From the NCBI RefSeq assembly GCF_024692365.1, contig NZ_JAILMR010000052.1, positions 37,142 through 101,141 on the forward strand: 64,000 nucleotides of DNA, written 5' to 3'. Origin of the DNA: Ruminococcus sp. Lineage in GTDB: Bacteria > Bacillota > Clostridia > Oscillospirales > Ruminococcaceae. Position numbers and translations under genes: made by a program. The notes below the pieces were generated by a model that ran no database searches, was not told where the DNA came from, and saw nothing but the letters and a program-made list of their open reading frames with translations. Below are positions 19,746-26,433 of this stretch, in pieces (the first letter of the stretch is position 1; each line of letters opens with the position of its first letter).

Positions 19746-20839
19746 TATATCTCACCATTCATTTCTTCGTTCATTTCTTCAAGCTTTACATTGAATTCAT
19801 CGAACATTATTTTTTCAGGTGAACTGCGAAGAGAACTAACGATCATATCAATATTATTTTCATACAGATCTTTATGTTCCGGTAGTTCGGAAAGCTTTAA
19901 TATTTCTGTCGGATTTTTTTCAGCTAAAACTATCTCTGTGCAAACAGCTGCCGAAAGACCGGTCAGCGCAGGAGAGGAAGTAAACTTAATCACCAGAGAA
20001 CGAACCTCATCCGTACCGTTTTCATTTATACCGCTGACTTCTATCAGAAAAGCCATATGTTCTCTTGAACGGTTAGCGTGAATTTTGCTTTGCAGAACAA
20101 GCTTTTCCGCTGTGCTTAACGGATCTGACGCAAATATCAGAACAGAATGTTCAATTGATTTTTGTATTGTAGGATCACCAAATGTGATATAATGTCTACC
20201 GTTACTGTATCCAATAAGCTGTGTGACAATCTTGGTCTCCTCATCACTATACTGGTACAGATCACTCTTTCCGATAAAGGGCAGATCAACACCAAAACGA
20301 TGTTCTAAAGGAATTTTTTTATCCGTAAGATCTTTGCTGACTCCACTTAGATAATCATAAGCAGAACCTTTAGAAAACACGCCATTCATCGATGTGATAT
20401 GCGTATACGATTTCAGCTTAGAAAAACCTCTCGCCGCATAAACACCCATTATCGAAGAAAGCCCCGGCAATGCTCCCGCACCATAAAGGTACGATCCACC
20501 TGAAAAATTTTCAATATTTTCCGGAATACCAGTATCTACACATGGTATCCCTTCCATCATACATTTCTTATAAATTTCAAATTTCAGTGTATCAGAACAA
20601 AACAGCGTATTCAGGATTACATCTTTACCATTGATAAATTCTTCCACAGTTTCTGAACAGGAAGCATCACCGAATGTCCATTCAACGTCGGAAATATTCT
20701 GAAAAAAGCTGTCATTCTTAACTTTTGCAATGTCACGCCCTAAAGCAGACAGTTCATATTTTCCGCTATCTGCCAGATGTTTCAGCGCATATCTGCCGAC
20801 ATTGCCGTATGCACCTAAAATTCCTATTTTTTTGATAAT
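19745..20839 (-). CDS. Saccharopine dehydrogenase-like NAD(P)-dependent oxidoreductase with ATT start
   Basis: The frame contains an N-terminal Rossmann motif KKIGILGAYGNVGRYALKHL (G-x-x-G-x-x-G) that lies upstream of any ATG, GTG or TTG start giving a complete domain. The first in-frame GTG is at 20647, which would delete the nucleotide-binding site. Reading back, the only sensible start is ATT at 20839 (or the adjacent ATC), placed 6 bases after GGGG of AAGGGGTG; an in-frame stop lies just upstream. This gives about 364 residues. The rest resembles saccharopine dehydrogenase-like reductases, with SGGSYLYGAGALPG in the middle. The substrate is unknown. As the first gene of the biosynthetic unit it may act as a second reductase on the thiazoline chain or supply a precursor. 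Confidence 0.78.
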   Translation of the reverse strand: MIKKIGILGAYGNVGRYALKHLADSGKYELSALGRDIAKVKNDSFFQNISDVEWTFGDASCSETVEEFINGKDVILNTLFCSDTLKFEIYKKCMMEGIPCVDTGIPENIENFSGGSYLYGAGALPGLSSIMGVYAARGFSKLKSYTHITSMNGVFSKGSAYDYLSGVSKDLTDKKIPLEHRFGVDLPFIGKSDLYQYSDEETKIVTQLIGYSNGRHYITFGDPTIQKSIEHSVLIFASDPLSTAEKLVLQSKIHANRSREHMAFLIEVSGINENGTDEVRSLVIKFTSSPALTGLSAAVCTEIVLAEKNPTEILKLSELPEHKDLYENNIDMIVSSLRSSPEKIMFDEFNVKLEEMNEEMNGEI

Positions 20840-20865
20840 ATCACACCCCTTGCCTATATATCTTT

Positions 20866-20883
20866 AGTTAGTTTCATCTAACT
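20866..20883. promoter_or_regulatory. Candidate operator AGTTAG-N6-CTAACT before the biosynthetic genes
   Basis: A 6-bp inverted repeat with a 6-base spacer lies about 27 bases before the oxidoreductase start. It matches the core of the larger palindrome before the ECF transporter genes, with the same spacing. Half-sites of this type recall DtxR/IdeR-family boxes, so metal-dependent repression is a reasonable guess, but the regulator is not in the window. Confidence 0.5.
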
Positions 20884-20921
20884 GGAATTCAAAATAATAC
20901 ATGGATCTTTTAACCCGATTT

Positions 20922-20970
20922 CTGCCAAAAATGGAACTGTACCCGCAAATTATTTAAGCAGATACAGTTC
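20922..20970 (-). terminator. Intrinsic terminator of the ECF transporter operon
   Basis: On the minus strand, GAACTGTATCTGC pairs with GCGGGTACAGTTC through 13 positions, including three G-T wobbles, around a TTAAATAATTT loop. CATTTTTGG follows. It lies between the ATPase stop and the operator of the biosynthetic unit, separating the two transcripts. Confidence 0.7.
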
Positions 20971-20982
20971 TCTTTGACAGAT

Positions 20983-22479
20983 TCACGATTGAAAAAATGC
21001 CATGAGTTTTGAAACGCTATCATTATCGAGGTCATAGTTTTCCTGAACGATCCCCTGCTCCATATGTAAAATATGGTCACAGCACAATAGGATCAATTCC
21101 AGGTCATGTGTCACAACAATTATGGTTTTCCCTGATTCACGAAGCTCGATCAGTTCTTTGGCAACTTGCTGCATATGCACAAGGTCAAGACCGCTTGTTG
21201 GTTCATCGAAAAGCATAACAGGCTTTTCAGATGCTATCCCGGAAGCGATCGCTGTCCGCTGTTTTTGTCCCCCTGACAATGCCATAGGATGAAGTTCCGC
21301 AAATTCAGAAAGGTCGAGTTGACTGAGAACAGAAAGAGCTTTTTGTTCTTTTTCCGTATCCGAAAGAGACTTTTCTGTCATACTGAGGATGGTTTCTTCT
21401 TTTACACTTTCGGCAAACAACTGATGATTAACATCCTGCATAATCATGTAACAGCTACGAAGTCTGTCTTTCGTTTTCATTTGTCTACCCTCAAAGTGCA
21501 TAAAGCCCTTACATTTCTTTTCAAGACCGCAGATATTTCTTGCCAATGTGCTTTTACCCGCACCATTGTGACCTATTACAGCAATAATACTTTTCGTCGG
21601 AAGAGTCAGTTCAGGTATATTGATGCCGTGCTTGCTGTTTCCGTAGGAAAAACAGAATTTTTCAAGCACAAGAGTACTTTCAGAAGTTTGACGCTTCTGA
21701 AAATCTGCCTTCAGATCATCAAGGCACAGAGGACGAATACCCATTTTTTCAGTATCAGAACAATTCAACTTTTCTATCTGCTGACGATCAAGATCCTGAA
21801 TTATCTTACCATCTGCCATTATCAACAGTCTGTCAGCAAGTTCACGCAGAAAGAAAAGTCGGTGCTCAGCTATCACGATAGTTTTGCCTTCTCTTTTCCA
21901 CCGATGCAGAACACTCCTGAGTTTTTCAATAGCATAAAAGTCCAAATTCGATGAAGGTTCATCTAATACCACAATATCAGGTGATAACACATCGATGCCC
22001 GCACAGGCGATTATCTGCTTTTCACCGCCTGAGAGTTCAAAAATATTCCGATCCAGCAGTTTTTTTATCTTCATAGAAGAAGCCGTTTCTTCAATGGAAC
22101 GCATAATTTCCATAGGGTCACGGCTCTGATTTTCGGAAGCAAAAGCGATTTCGTCCGTTGTATTGACGTTAAAAAACTGAGAACGGGGATTCTGGAACAC
22201 GCTTCCAACCATTTTCGAAGTATCATAAATCGGCATATCAGAAACAGATTTTCCCTCTATTGTGACAGTTCCCGTCATAGTGCCTTTGTAATAATGAGGT
22301 ATCAGACCGTTTATCATACGTGTCAGGGTAGTTTTTCCACAGCCTGAACCGCCGGTCAGCACAATAAATTCACCGTTTTCGATCGTAAGATCCAAATCGA
22401 AAATGCCGTCTTTACTGACAGCATTCCCATCTGCATCTGTGACATCATAAGAAAACGATACATGATCGAATTTTATCAT
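20983..22479 (-). CDS. ECF transporter energising ATPase, two fused ABC domains
   Basis: The 498-residue protein contains two ABC ATPase domains in tandem. The first has Walker A GGSGCGKTT, signature LSGGEKQ and VVLDEPSSNLD. The second has Walker A GHNGAGKST, signature LSGGQKQR and VMLFDEPTSGLD. It is thus a natural EcfA1-EcfA2 fusion that powers an energy-coupling-factor importer. It sits 8 bases after the T-component gene and is followed by a terminator. Placement directly upstream of the thiazoline-type biosynthetic genes, with a shared palindrome, suggests uptake of the cluster's product or its metal complex. The substrate cannot be read from the sequence. Confidence 0.92.
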   Translation of the reverse strand: MIKFDHVSFSYDVTDADGNAVSKDGIFDLDLTIENGEFIVLTGGSGCGKTTLTRMINGLIPHYYKGTMTGTVTIEGKSVSDMPIYDTSKMVGSVFQNPRSQFFNVNTTDEIAFASENQSRDPMEIMRSIEETASSMKIKKLLDRNIFELSGGEKQIIACAGIDVLSPDIVVLDEPSSNLDFYAIEKLRSVLHRWKREGKTIVIAEHRLFFLRELADRLLIMADGKIIQDLDRQQIEKLNCSDTEKMGIRPLCLDDLKADFQKRQTSESTLVLEKFCFSYGNSKHGINIPELTLPTKSIIAVIGHNGAGKSTLARNICGLEKKCKGFMHFEGRQMKTKDRLRSCYMIMQDVNHQLFAESVKEETILSMTEKSLSDTEKEQKALSVLSQLDLSEFAELHPMALSGGQKQRTAIASGIASEKPVMLFDEPTSGLDLVHMQQVAKELIELRESGKTIIVVTHDLELILLCCDHILHMEQGIVQENYDLDNDSVSKLMAFFQS

Positions 22480-22487
22480 TTATTCTC

Positions 22488-23210
22488 CTAATACACAAAA
22501 AATAATACCAACATAGCCGCTGCACCGATCATCATCAGAACGTCAAGCGGACGGATGCCTATCTGACAGATATGTGTCCGCTTTGAACCTGTACTGAGTC
22601 CCTTTGTCAGCGATGCTGCCGAAAGTTCATCAGCTATGCGCACAGATGACATCATCATCGGGACAAGGATATATTCGATATAAGCAAGAGGGTGTTTCAG
22701 CGGATGTCCAATCTCCCGCATTTTTTTAGCATCGGAAATAGCTTTGTATTCCTCTGACAAAGTCGGAAAATATCGGAACATGACAGACATAGGTATTGTA
22801 ATAAAATATGGAAAGTGCATACGTTCCATCGCCGTTATAAACTCACTTACCGACGTAGAATTTACAGTATACCACCCCATCATATAACCTGTTCCAAAAC
22901 GTGTGATTATACCGCAAATCATCATAAGAACAAGATTTCCAATACCACTGGTATGCGGAACGATTTGGTTTTCACAGAAGATAGCTGATCCTAGCAGAAG
23001 CACATAAACAGCCGCAGCCTGAAAACGTTTGATAGTCAGTAACAGAAGAAATGGTACAGCTGCACAGATAGCCCGCAGCACACCCTCTACACCGACAGTT
23101 TTTCCACTTACCATAACGATAGCAATCGTCACAAGCAGCAGAAGTTTGCAGCGAGGATCAAGCTTAATGGAAAATTCCTTCTGCTCAGCAACCTGTAAAA
23201 CATATTCCAT
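22488..23210 (-). CDS. ECF transporter transmembrane (T) component, CbiQ/EcfT family
   Basis: The 240-residue protein has multiple hydrophobic segments and the two cytoplasmic coupling helices expected of EcfT. One contains SDAKKMREIGHPL and the other ADELSAASLTKGLSTG, corresponding to the AxR-type coupling motifs that contact the ATPases. Its first codon shares bases with the S-component stop, and the ATPase gene follows after 8 bases. Together these genes give a complete group I ECF importer with S, T and fused A subunits. Confidence 0.88.
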   Translation of the reverse strand: MEYVLQVAEQKEFSIKLDPRCKLLLLVTIAIVMVSGKTVGVEGVLRAICAAVPFLLLLTIKRFQAAAVYVLLLGSAIFCENQIVPHTSGIGNLVLMMICGIITRFGTGYMMGWYTVNSTSVSEFITAMERMHFPYFITIPMSVMFRYFPTLSEEYKAISDAKKMREIGHPLKHPLAYIEYILVPMMMSSVRIADELSAASLTKGLSTGSKRTHICQIGIRPLDVLMMIGAAAMLVLFFVY

Positions 23211-23794
23211 TATGCCATACCAGCTTTGCGGAAGTGCTTTTTCAGTACCTTAGAGCCAAGTAAGCCGCCGATCGCCCCACCAACAAGGCACATTGCTACC
23301 ATAGTATAGAACACCCATGTAGGTGTATATTTCATCATAGAAGTAACGTATTCCTGACCGTAGCCATCAACAATGCTTGCAAAATATTCTTCACGGAATC
23401 CAAAGAAGAAAGCGATAACCATTCCAAGAAGCCAGCAGCTGAACGTTGCGGATCCAAGTACGCACGCATTAATGCTCTTATATTTTCCAGATCTGAGTAC
23501 AAGTTCAGTCAGAAGACCGGAACCAATGCAGAAGATGAAAATAGGATAAGGATGACCTACAATGAACATCAGTATTCCGATTATCACACTTGTGATTGTG
23601 ATCATTCCAAAATGCTTGATCTTGGAATAATACAGCATCAGCGGAATACCTGCGATGATCGGTCCTATCAGTGGAACAAATACCATAAATATCGGAATAA
23701 ATCCAAGGCAGGCTACTGCGAATATCACGGCAAAATACAAGGCTGTGAAAATGCCAACAGTTATAAGGTCTTTGACTTCAAATTTTTTCTTCAT
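23210..23794 (-). CDS. ECF transporter substrate-binding (S) component, MptD-like
   Basis: The 194-residue protein is almost entirely hydrophobic, with about six membrane segments. It starts MKKKFEVKDLITVGIFTALYF, typical of MptD-type putative S components. This is the subunit that binds the substrate. It is the first gene of the transporter operon, with AAAGGA a few bases before its ATG and a perfect palindrome just upstream. Known MptD-type S components have poorly defined substrates. The association with a metallophore-like cluster is the only clue here. Confidence 0.82.
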   Translation of the reverse strand: MKKKFEVKDLITVGIFTALYFAVIFAVACLGFIPIFMVFVPLIGPIIAGIPLMLYYSKIKHFGMITITSVIIGILMFIVGHPYPIFIFCIGSGLLTELVLRSGKYKSINACVLGSATFSCWLLGMVIAFFFGFREEYFASIVDGYGQEYVTSMMKYTPTWVFYTMVAMCLVGGAIGGLLGSKVLKKHFRKAGMA

Positions 23795-23815
23795 AAAAAC
23801 ATTCCTTTCTAAATT

Positions 23816-23839
23816 ATAAGTTAGTTTTAACTAACTTAT
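23816..23839. promoter_or_regulatory. Perfect 11-bp inverted repeat, candidate operator of the ECF operon
   Basis: ATAAGTTAGTT and AACTAACTTAT are exact inverted repeats separated by TT, lying between the promoter and the S-component start. The inner AGTTAG-N6-CTAACT core is shared with the site at 20866-20883. A protein bound here would block elongation from the promoter at 23869-23897. A DtxR/IdeR-like metal regulator is the suggested binder (inference). Confidence 0.65.
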
Positions 23840-23868
23840 CTGCATAAACCATTAATTTTTTCTATTTG

Positions 23869-23897
23869 ATTATATCACACTATTTTTAGTTTGTCTA
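23869..23897 (-). promoter_or_regulatory. Sigma-A-type promoter of the ECF operon
   Basis: On the minus strand, TAGACA and TATAAT are separated by exactly 17 bases. The -10 box lies about 75 bases before the S-component ATG, with the palindrome in the transcribed leader. Confidence 0.65.
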
Positions 23898-24171
23898 TCC
23901 TAACCAGTAACAAAAGTCAAAATGCTTTTGTTAAAAATTTTGTATAGACTTAACAAGAATCAATTCATTTCGGTTAATTCATGTGCAGTTTCTTACACAA
24001 TTAACTGAATAAATCATAACCGATGCAAAAAAATACAGCAACTGCATCACTTTATATTTTTATTCTATTTTCCACTCTCATTTTGTTTGATTAATTATTT
24101 TGAATAACATCTCTTAATGTCCTTTCCCATTTTCTACTAATTTTAATTTCCAACAAACTTAACTTTGCCAA
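23898..24171. other. AT-rich intergenic spacer with no recognised gene
   Basis: This stretch between the leftward ECF promoter and the repeats before thiM is AT-rich, with stop codons in all frames. I see no coding region, tRNA or clear hairpin terminator in it. Confidence 0.6.
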
Positions 24172-24207
24172 CATCAAGCAATCAAATATCATTGTTAATA
24201 CAGATGT
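24172..24207. repeat. 36-bp direct repeat, copy 1
   Basis: This 36-bp segment, containing AATATCATTGTTAATACA, recurs at 24366-24401 with only two A/G differences. The two copies lie 194 bp apart and bracket the first decamer array. Copy 1 has no promoter attached. Confidence 0.8.
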
Positions 24208-24240
24208 AACTATACGAACAATAAGAAAAGACTTTCAAAT

Positions 24241-24350
24241 CTTATCCGAAAGGTACCAATGTATACCAGACGATACCAAGCGATACCAAAGTATACCAAA
24301 TGATACCAAACTATCCGAGCGTATACCAGACGATACGAACCTCTGCCAAC
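24241..24350. repeat. Decamer repeat array 1 (11 units, consensus NNATACCANN)
   Basis: Eleven consecutive 10-bp units follow each other without a gap, most carrying ATACCA or ATACGA at the same place (for example gtataccaga, cgataccaag, tgataccaaa). The period is exactly 10 bases, about one helical turn, and is not a multiple of 3, so this is not a protein repeat. It lies upstream of the thi promoter between the two 36-bp direct repeats. The same motif forms the larger array at 26081-26340. Confidence 0.85.
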
Positions 24351-24365
24351 ACAATCATTGCCATC

Positions 24366-24401
24366 CATCAAACAATCAAATATCATTGTTAATACAAATG
24401 T
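24366..24401. repeat. 36-bp direct repeat, copy 2
   Basis: Second copy of the repeat at 24172-24207, ending one base before the -35 box of the thi promoter. The pair could reflect a local duplication that left one promoterless copy. Confidence 0.8.
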
Positions 24402-24402
24402 G

Positions 24403-24431
24403 TTGACTTTTCCTGCGGATAGAGGTATAAT
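24403..24431 (+). promoter_or_regulatory. Promoter of the thiamine salvage operon
   Basis: TTGACT and TATAAT are separated by 17 bases, ending about 17 bases before the TPP riboswitch. This is a strong sigma-A-type match. Confidence 0.8.
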
Positions 24432-24447
24432 AGTAATATTATATGTA

Positions 24448-24535
24448 AAGGGGAGCTCATACCGTTGGGCTGAGAGGGGGCTGAAAGCTCCGACCCTTAG
24501 ACCTGATGCGGATAATGCCGCCGTAGGAAGTCATA
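24448..24535 (+). ncRNA. TPP riboswitch (THI element)
   Basis: The conserved aptamer landmarks are present in order: GGGGAGCTCATACCG, then GGGCTGAGAGGG, a variable P3 arm (CTGAAAGCTCC), GACCCTTAGACCTGAT and GCGGATAATGCCGCCGTAGG. The CTGAGA and ACCTGAT...GGATAATGCC boxes bind the pyrimidine and pyrophosphate of thiamine pyrophosphate. It lies between the promoter and an intrinsic terminator before thiM, so TPP should cause early termination and switch the salvage operon off. Confidence 0.95.
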
Positions 24536-24547
24536 AAGCGATTTTTT

Positions 24548-24582
24548 ACAGGAGGTATCAGAACAGGTACCTCCTGTTTTTT
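24548..24582 (+). terminator. Riboswitch-controlled intrinsic terminator
   Basis: ACAGGAGGTA and TACCTCCTGT form a perfect 10-bp stem with a 10-base loop, followed by six T residues. It sits directly after the TPP aptamer and about 40 bases before thiM, so it is the likely expression platform. Confidence 0.9.
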
Positions 24583-24623
24583 GTGCTTCATTTATCCGCT
24601 GTAGAAAATTGGGAGGTATCACT

Positions 24624-25445
24624 ATGCTTGGGACTATGCTGGAAAATGTCAGAAAAAATTGTCCGCTGATACACAACATCACAAACTACGTCACAGTCAA
24701 CGACTGCGCAAATATCATACTCGCCTGCGGTGCATCACCAATAATGGCTGATGACGAGGGCGAAGCTGCCGAGATAACCGCTATCTGCGGCGGACTGAAT
24801 ATCAATATCGGTACGCTGAACCACAACACCATACCCTCGATGTTCCTAGCAGGCAAAAAGGCAAATGAACTGGGACACCCTGTTCTCCTTGACCCTGTGG
24901 GCGCGGGTGCATCTAAACTCAGGACGGAAACCGCCTGCAAACTGCTGGAGGAAGTAAAATTCACCTGCATACGCGGCAACATTTCCGAGATAAAAACTCT
25001 CGCTTCGGTAGGCGGTACCACTAAGGGCGTTGATGCTGATGCAGCCGATAAAGTCACCGAAGATAACCTTGACAGTGTTATCGCTTTCACCAAGGAACTC
25101 TCCAAAAAGACAGGCGCTGTCATCGCCATAACAGGCGCTATCGATATCGTTGCCGATGCCGAGAAAGCTTACATCATACGCAACGGTCACTCGATGATGT
25201 CTTCGATAACAGGTACAGGCTGTCAGCTTTCCGCCATGACCACAGCTTTCATCACAGCGAACCCCTCGCAGCCCCTTGAAGCAGTTGTTGCTGCCGTTTG
25301 CGCTATGGGTTATGCGGGCGAAGTTGCTCACGAAAGACTTACCGACAAGGACGGTAACTCAACTTACAGAAATTACATCATTGACACAATATACAATATG
25401 ACACCCGAGGATTTGGAGAAAGGAGCTAAATATGAAGTGCGATAA
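24624..25445 (+). CDS. thiM: Hydroxyethylthiazole kinase
   Basis: The 273-residue enzyme phosphorylates 4-methyl-5-(2-hydroxyethyl)thiazole with ATP during thiamine salvage. Family features are CPLIHNITNYVTVNDCAN at the start, SPIMADDEGEA, PVLLDPVGAGAS, IRGNISEI and the anion-hole region SITGTGCQLSA with the conserved Cys. Start ATG 24624 has GGGAGG 7 bases upstream; an upstream TTG overlaps that site. It is the first gene after the TPP riboswitch and overlaps thiE by 14 bases. Confidence 0.96.
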   Translation: MLGTMLENVRKNCPLIHNITNYVTVNDCANIILACGASPIMADDEGEAAEITAICGGLNINIGTLNHNTIPSMFLAGKKANELGHPVLLDPVGAGASKLRTETACKLLEEVKFTCIRGNISEIKTLASVGGTTKGVDADAADKVTEDNLDSVIAFTKELSKKTGAVIAITGAIDIVADAEKAYIIRNGHSMMSSITGTGCQLSAMTTAFITANPSQPLEAVVAAVCAMGYAGEVAHERLTDKDGNSTYRNYIIDTIYNMTPEDLEKGAKYEVR

Positions 25446-26073
25446 GAAAACTATGCTGCTCTACGCTGTTACAGACAGGGCATGGCTTGGGGATATGACC
25501 CTTTATCAGCAGGTAGAATGTGCCCTTAAAGGCGGTGTTACCTGTGTTCAGCTCCGTGAAAAGGAACTTTCCGATGAGGATTTCCTTGCCGAGGCTATTG
25601 AGATAGGCGCACTTTGCAAAAAGTACGGAGTACCTTTCTTTATAAATGACAACGTTGACGTAGCAGTAAAGTGCAAGGCAGACGGTATCCATGTGGGACA
25701 GGAAGATATGGCTGCCGCAAAAGTCCGCGAGCGCGTGGGCGATGATATGATGATAGGCGTATCGGTACATACCGTTAGCGAAGCCCTTGAAGCTGTTGCC
25801 GCAGGTGCTGACTGTCTCGGTGTAGGGGCAATGTTCTCCACCTCCACAAAAGCAGATGCAAGTGTACTTCCAAAAGATACCCTGCGTGATATTTGTAATG
25901 CGGTGGATATCCCTGTGGTCGCTATCGGTGGTATCGGCAAGGGGAATATCGAAAAACTCAAAGGCACAGGCGTTGACGGAGTTGCTCTGGTAAGCGCTAT
26001 ATTCTCAGCTGAGGATATCGAAAGCGAATGCCGTGAGCTGAGAAAATTATCGGAAGAAATGGTACGCGGCTAA
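25432..26073 (+). CDS. thiE: Thiamine-phosphate synthase
   Basis: The 213-residue TIM-barrel enzyme joins HMP-PP and thiazole phosphate to make thiamine phosphate. Visible motifs are LYAVTDRAWL, VQLREKELSDEDFL, FINDNVDVAVKCKADGIHVGQEDM, IGVSVHTVSEA and VVAIGGIG followed by VALVSAIF. The start overlaps the end of thiM, indicating translational coupling. The gene is followed by a 260-bp repeat array before thiD, an unusually long spacer inside this operon. Confidence 0.96.
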   Translation: MKCDKKTMLLYAVTDRAWLGDMTLYQQVECALKGGVTCVQLREKELSDEDFLAEAIEIGALCKKYGVPFFINDNVDVAVKCKADGIHVGQEDMAAAKVRERVGDDMMIGVSVHTVSEALEAVAAGADCLGVGAMFSTSTKADASVLPKDTLRDICNAVDIPVVAIGGIGKGNIEKLKGTGVDGVALVSAIFSAEDIESECRELRKLSEEMVRG

Positions 26074-26080
26074 AGGGACG

Positions 26081-26340
26081 TACTATTTGGTATATAAATT
26101 TATACGAAGTGATACAAAAATATACGACCGTATTGTTTGGTATGCTAACTTATACCAAGTGATACAAAAATTTACGACCAAATTGGTTGGTATACGAACC
26201 TATACGATATGATATGAAAGTATTCGACCGTATTCTCTGGTATACCAACTCATACCAAACGATACCAAAATATACGACCGTATTATCAGGTATACAAGCT
26301 TATACGACGTAATACGAAAGTATACGGCGGCATATCGGGG
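26081..26340. repeat. Decamer repeat array 2: 26 units organised as five 50-bp super-repeats
   Basis: The whole spacer after thiE can be read as consecutive 10-bp units carrying TATACNA or GGTAT. Every fifth unit matches best, giving five 50-bp super-units (26081-26330) of the form ending in TTGG, then a TATAC unit, a TATACGA or ATACCA unit, GATACAAAA, and TATACGACCG. A partial unit follows. Each super-unit can pair GGTAT with a following ATACC or ATACG. A period of 10 excludes a coding repeat. It is transcribed between thiE and thiD if the operon is continuous. Confidence 0.88.
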
Positions 26341-26375
26341 GCACCACTCTATGCCGCGTTATAAAACAATGCTAG

Positions 26376-26410
26376 AGGTCATACCGCACAGACATTATGT
26401 GGTATGACCT
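26376..26410 (+). promoter_or_regulatory. Stem-loop in the thiD leader
   Basis: AGGTCATACC and GGTATGACCT form a perfect 10-bp stem that continues with CACA/TGTG after a bulged G. No T-run follows, so it is not a classic terminator. It ends 24 bases before the thiD start and may affect RNA processing, stability or translation. Confidence 0.5.
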
Positions 26411-26433
26411 GATATCTGAAAGGAGTTCTGATA

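Noticed and set aside
20647..20649. GTG as start of the saccharopine-dehydrogenase-like gene
   Set aside because: Starting here removes the nucleotide-binding motif that is clearly encoded in the same frame upstream.
21289..21954. 221-codon plus-strand open frame
   Set aside because: It is antisense to the ECF ATPase gene, whose Walker and signature motifs are intact.
23840..24447. Cobalamin, FMN or other riboswitch before the ECF operon
   Set aside because: No conserved aptamer boxes were found on the minus strand. Only a promoter and a palindrome are present.
24241..26340. CRISPR array
   Set aside because: The repeats are 10 bp with no longer unique spacers, and no cas genes are in the window.
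26081..26340. Repeat-containing small protein gene
   Set aside because: The 10-base period shifts the frame at each unit, and stops occur in all frames.
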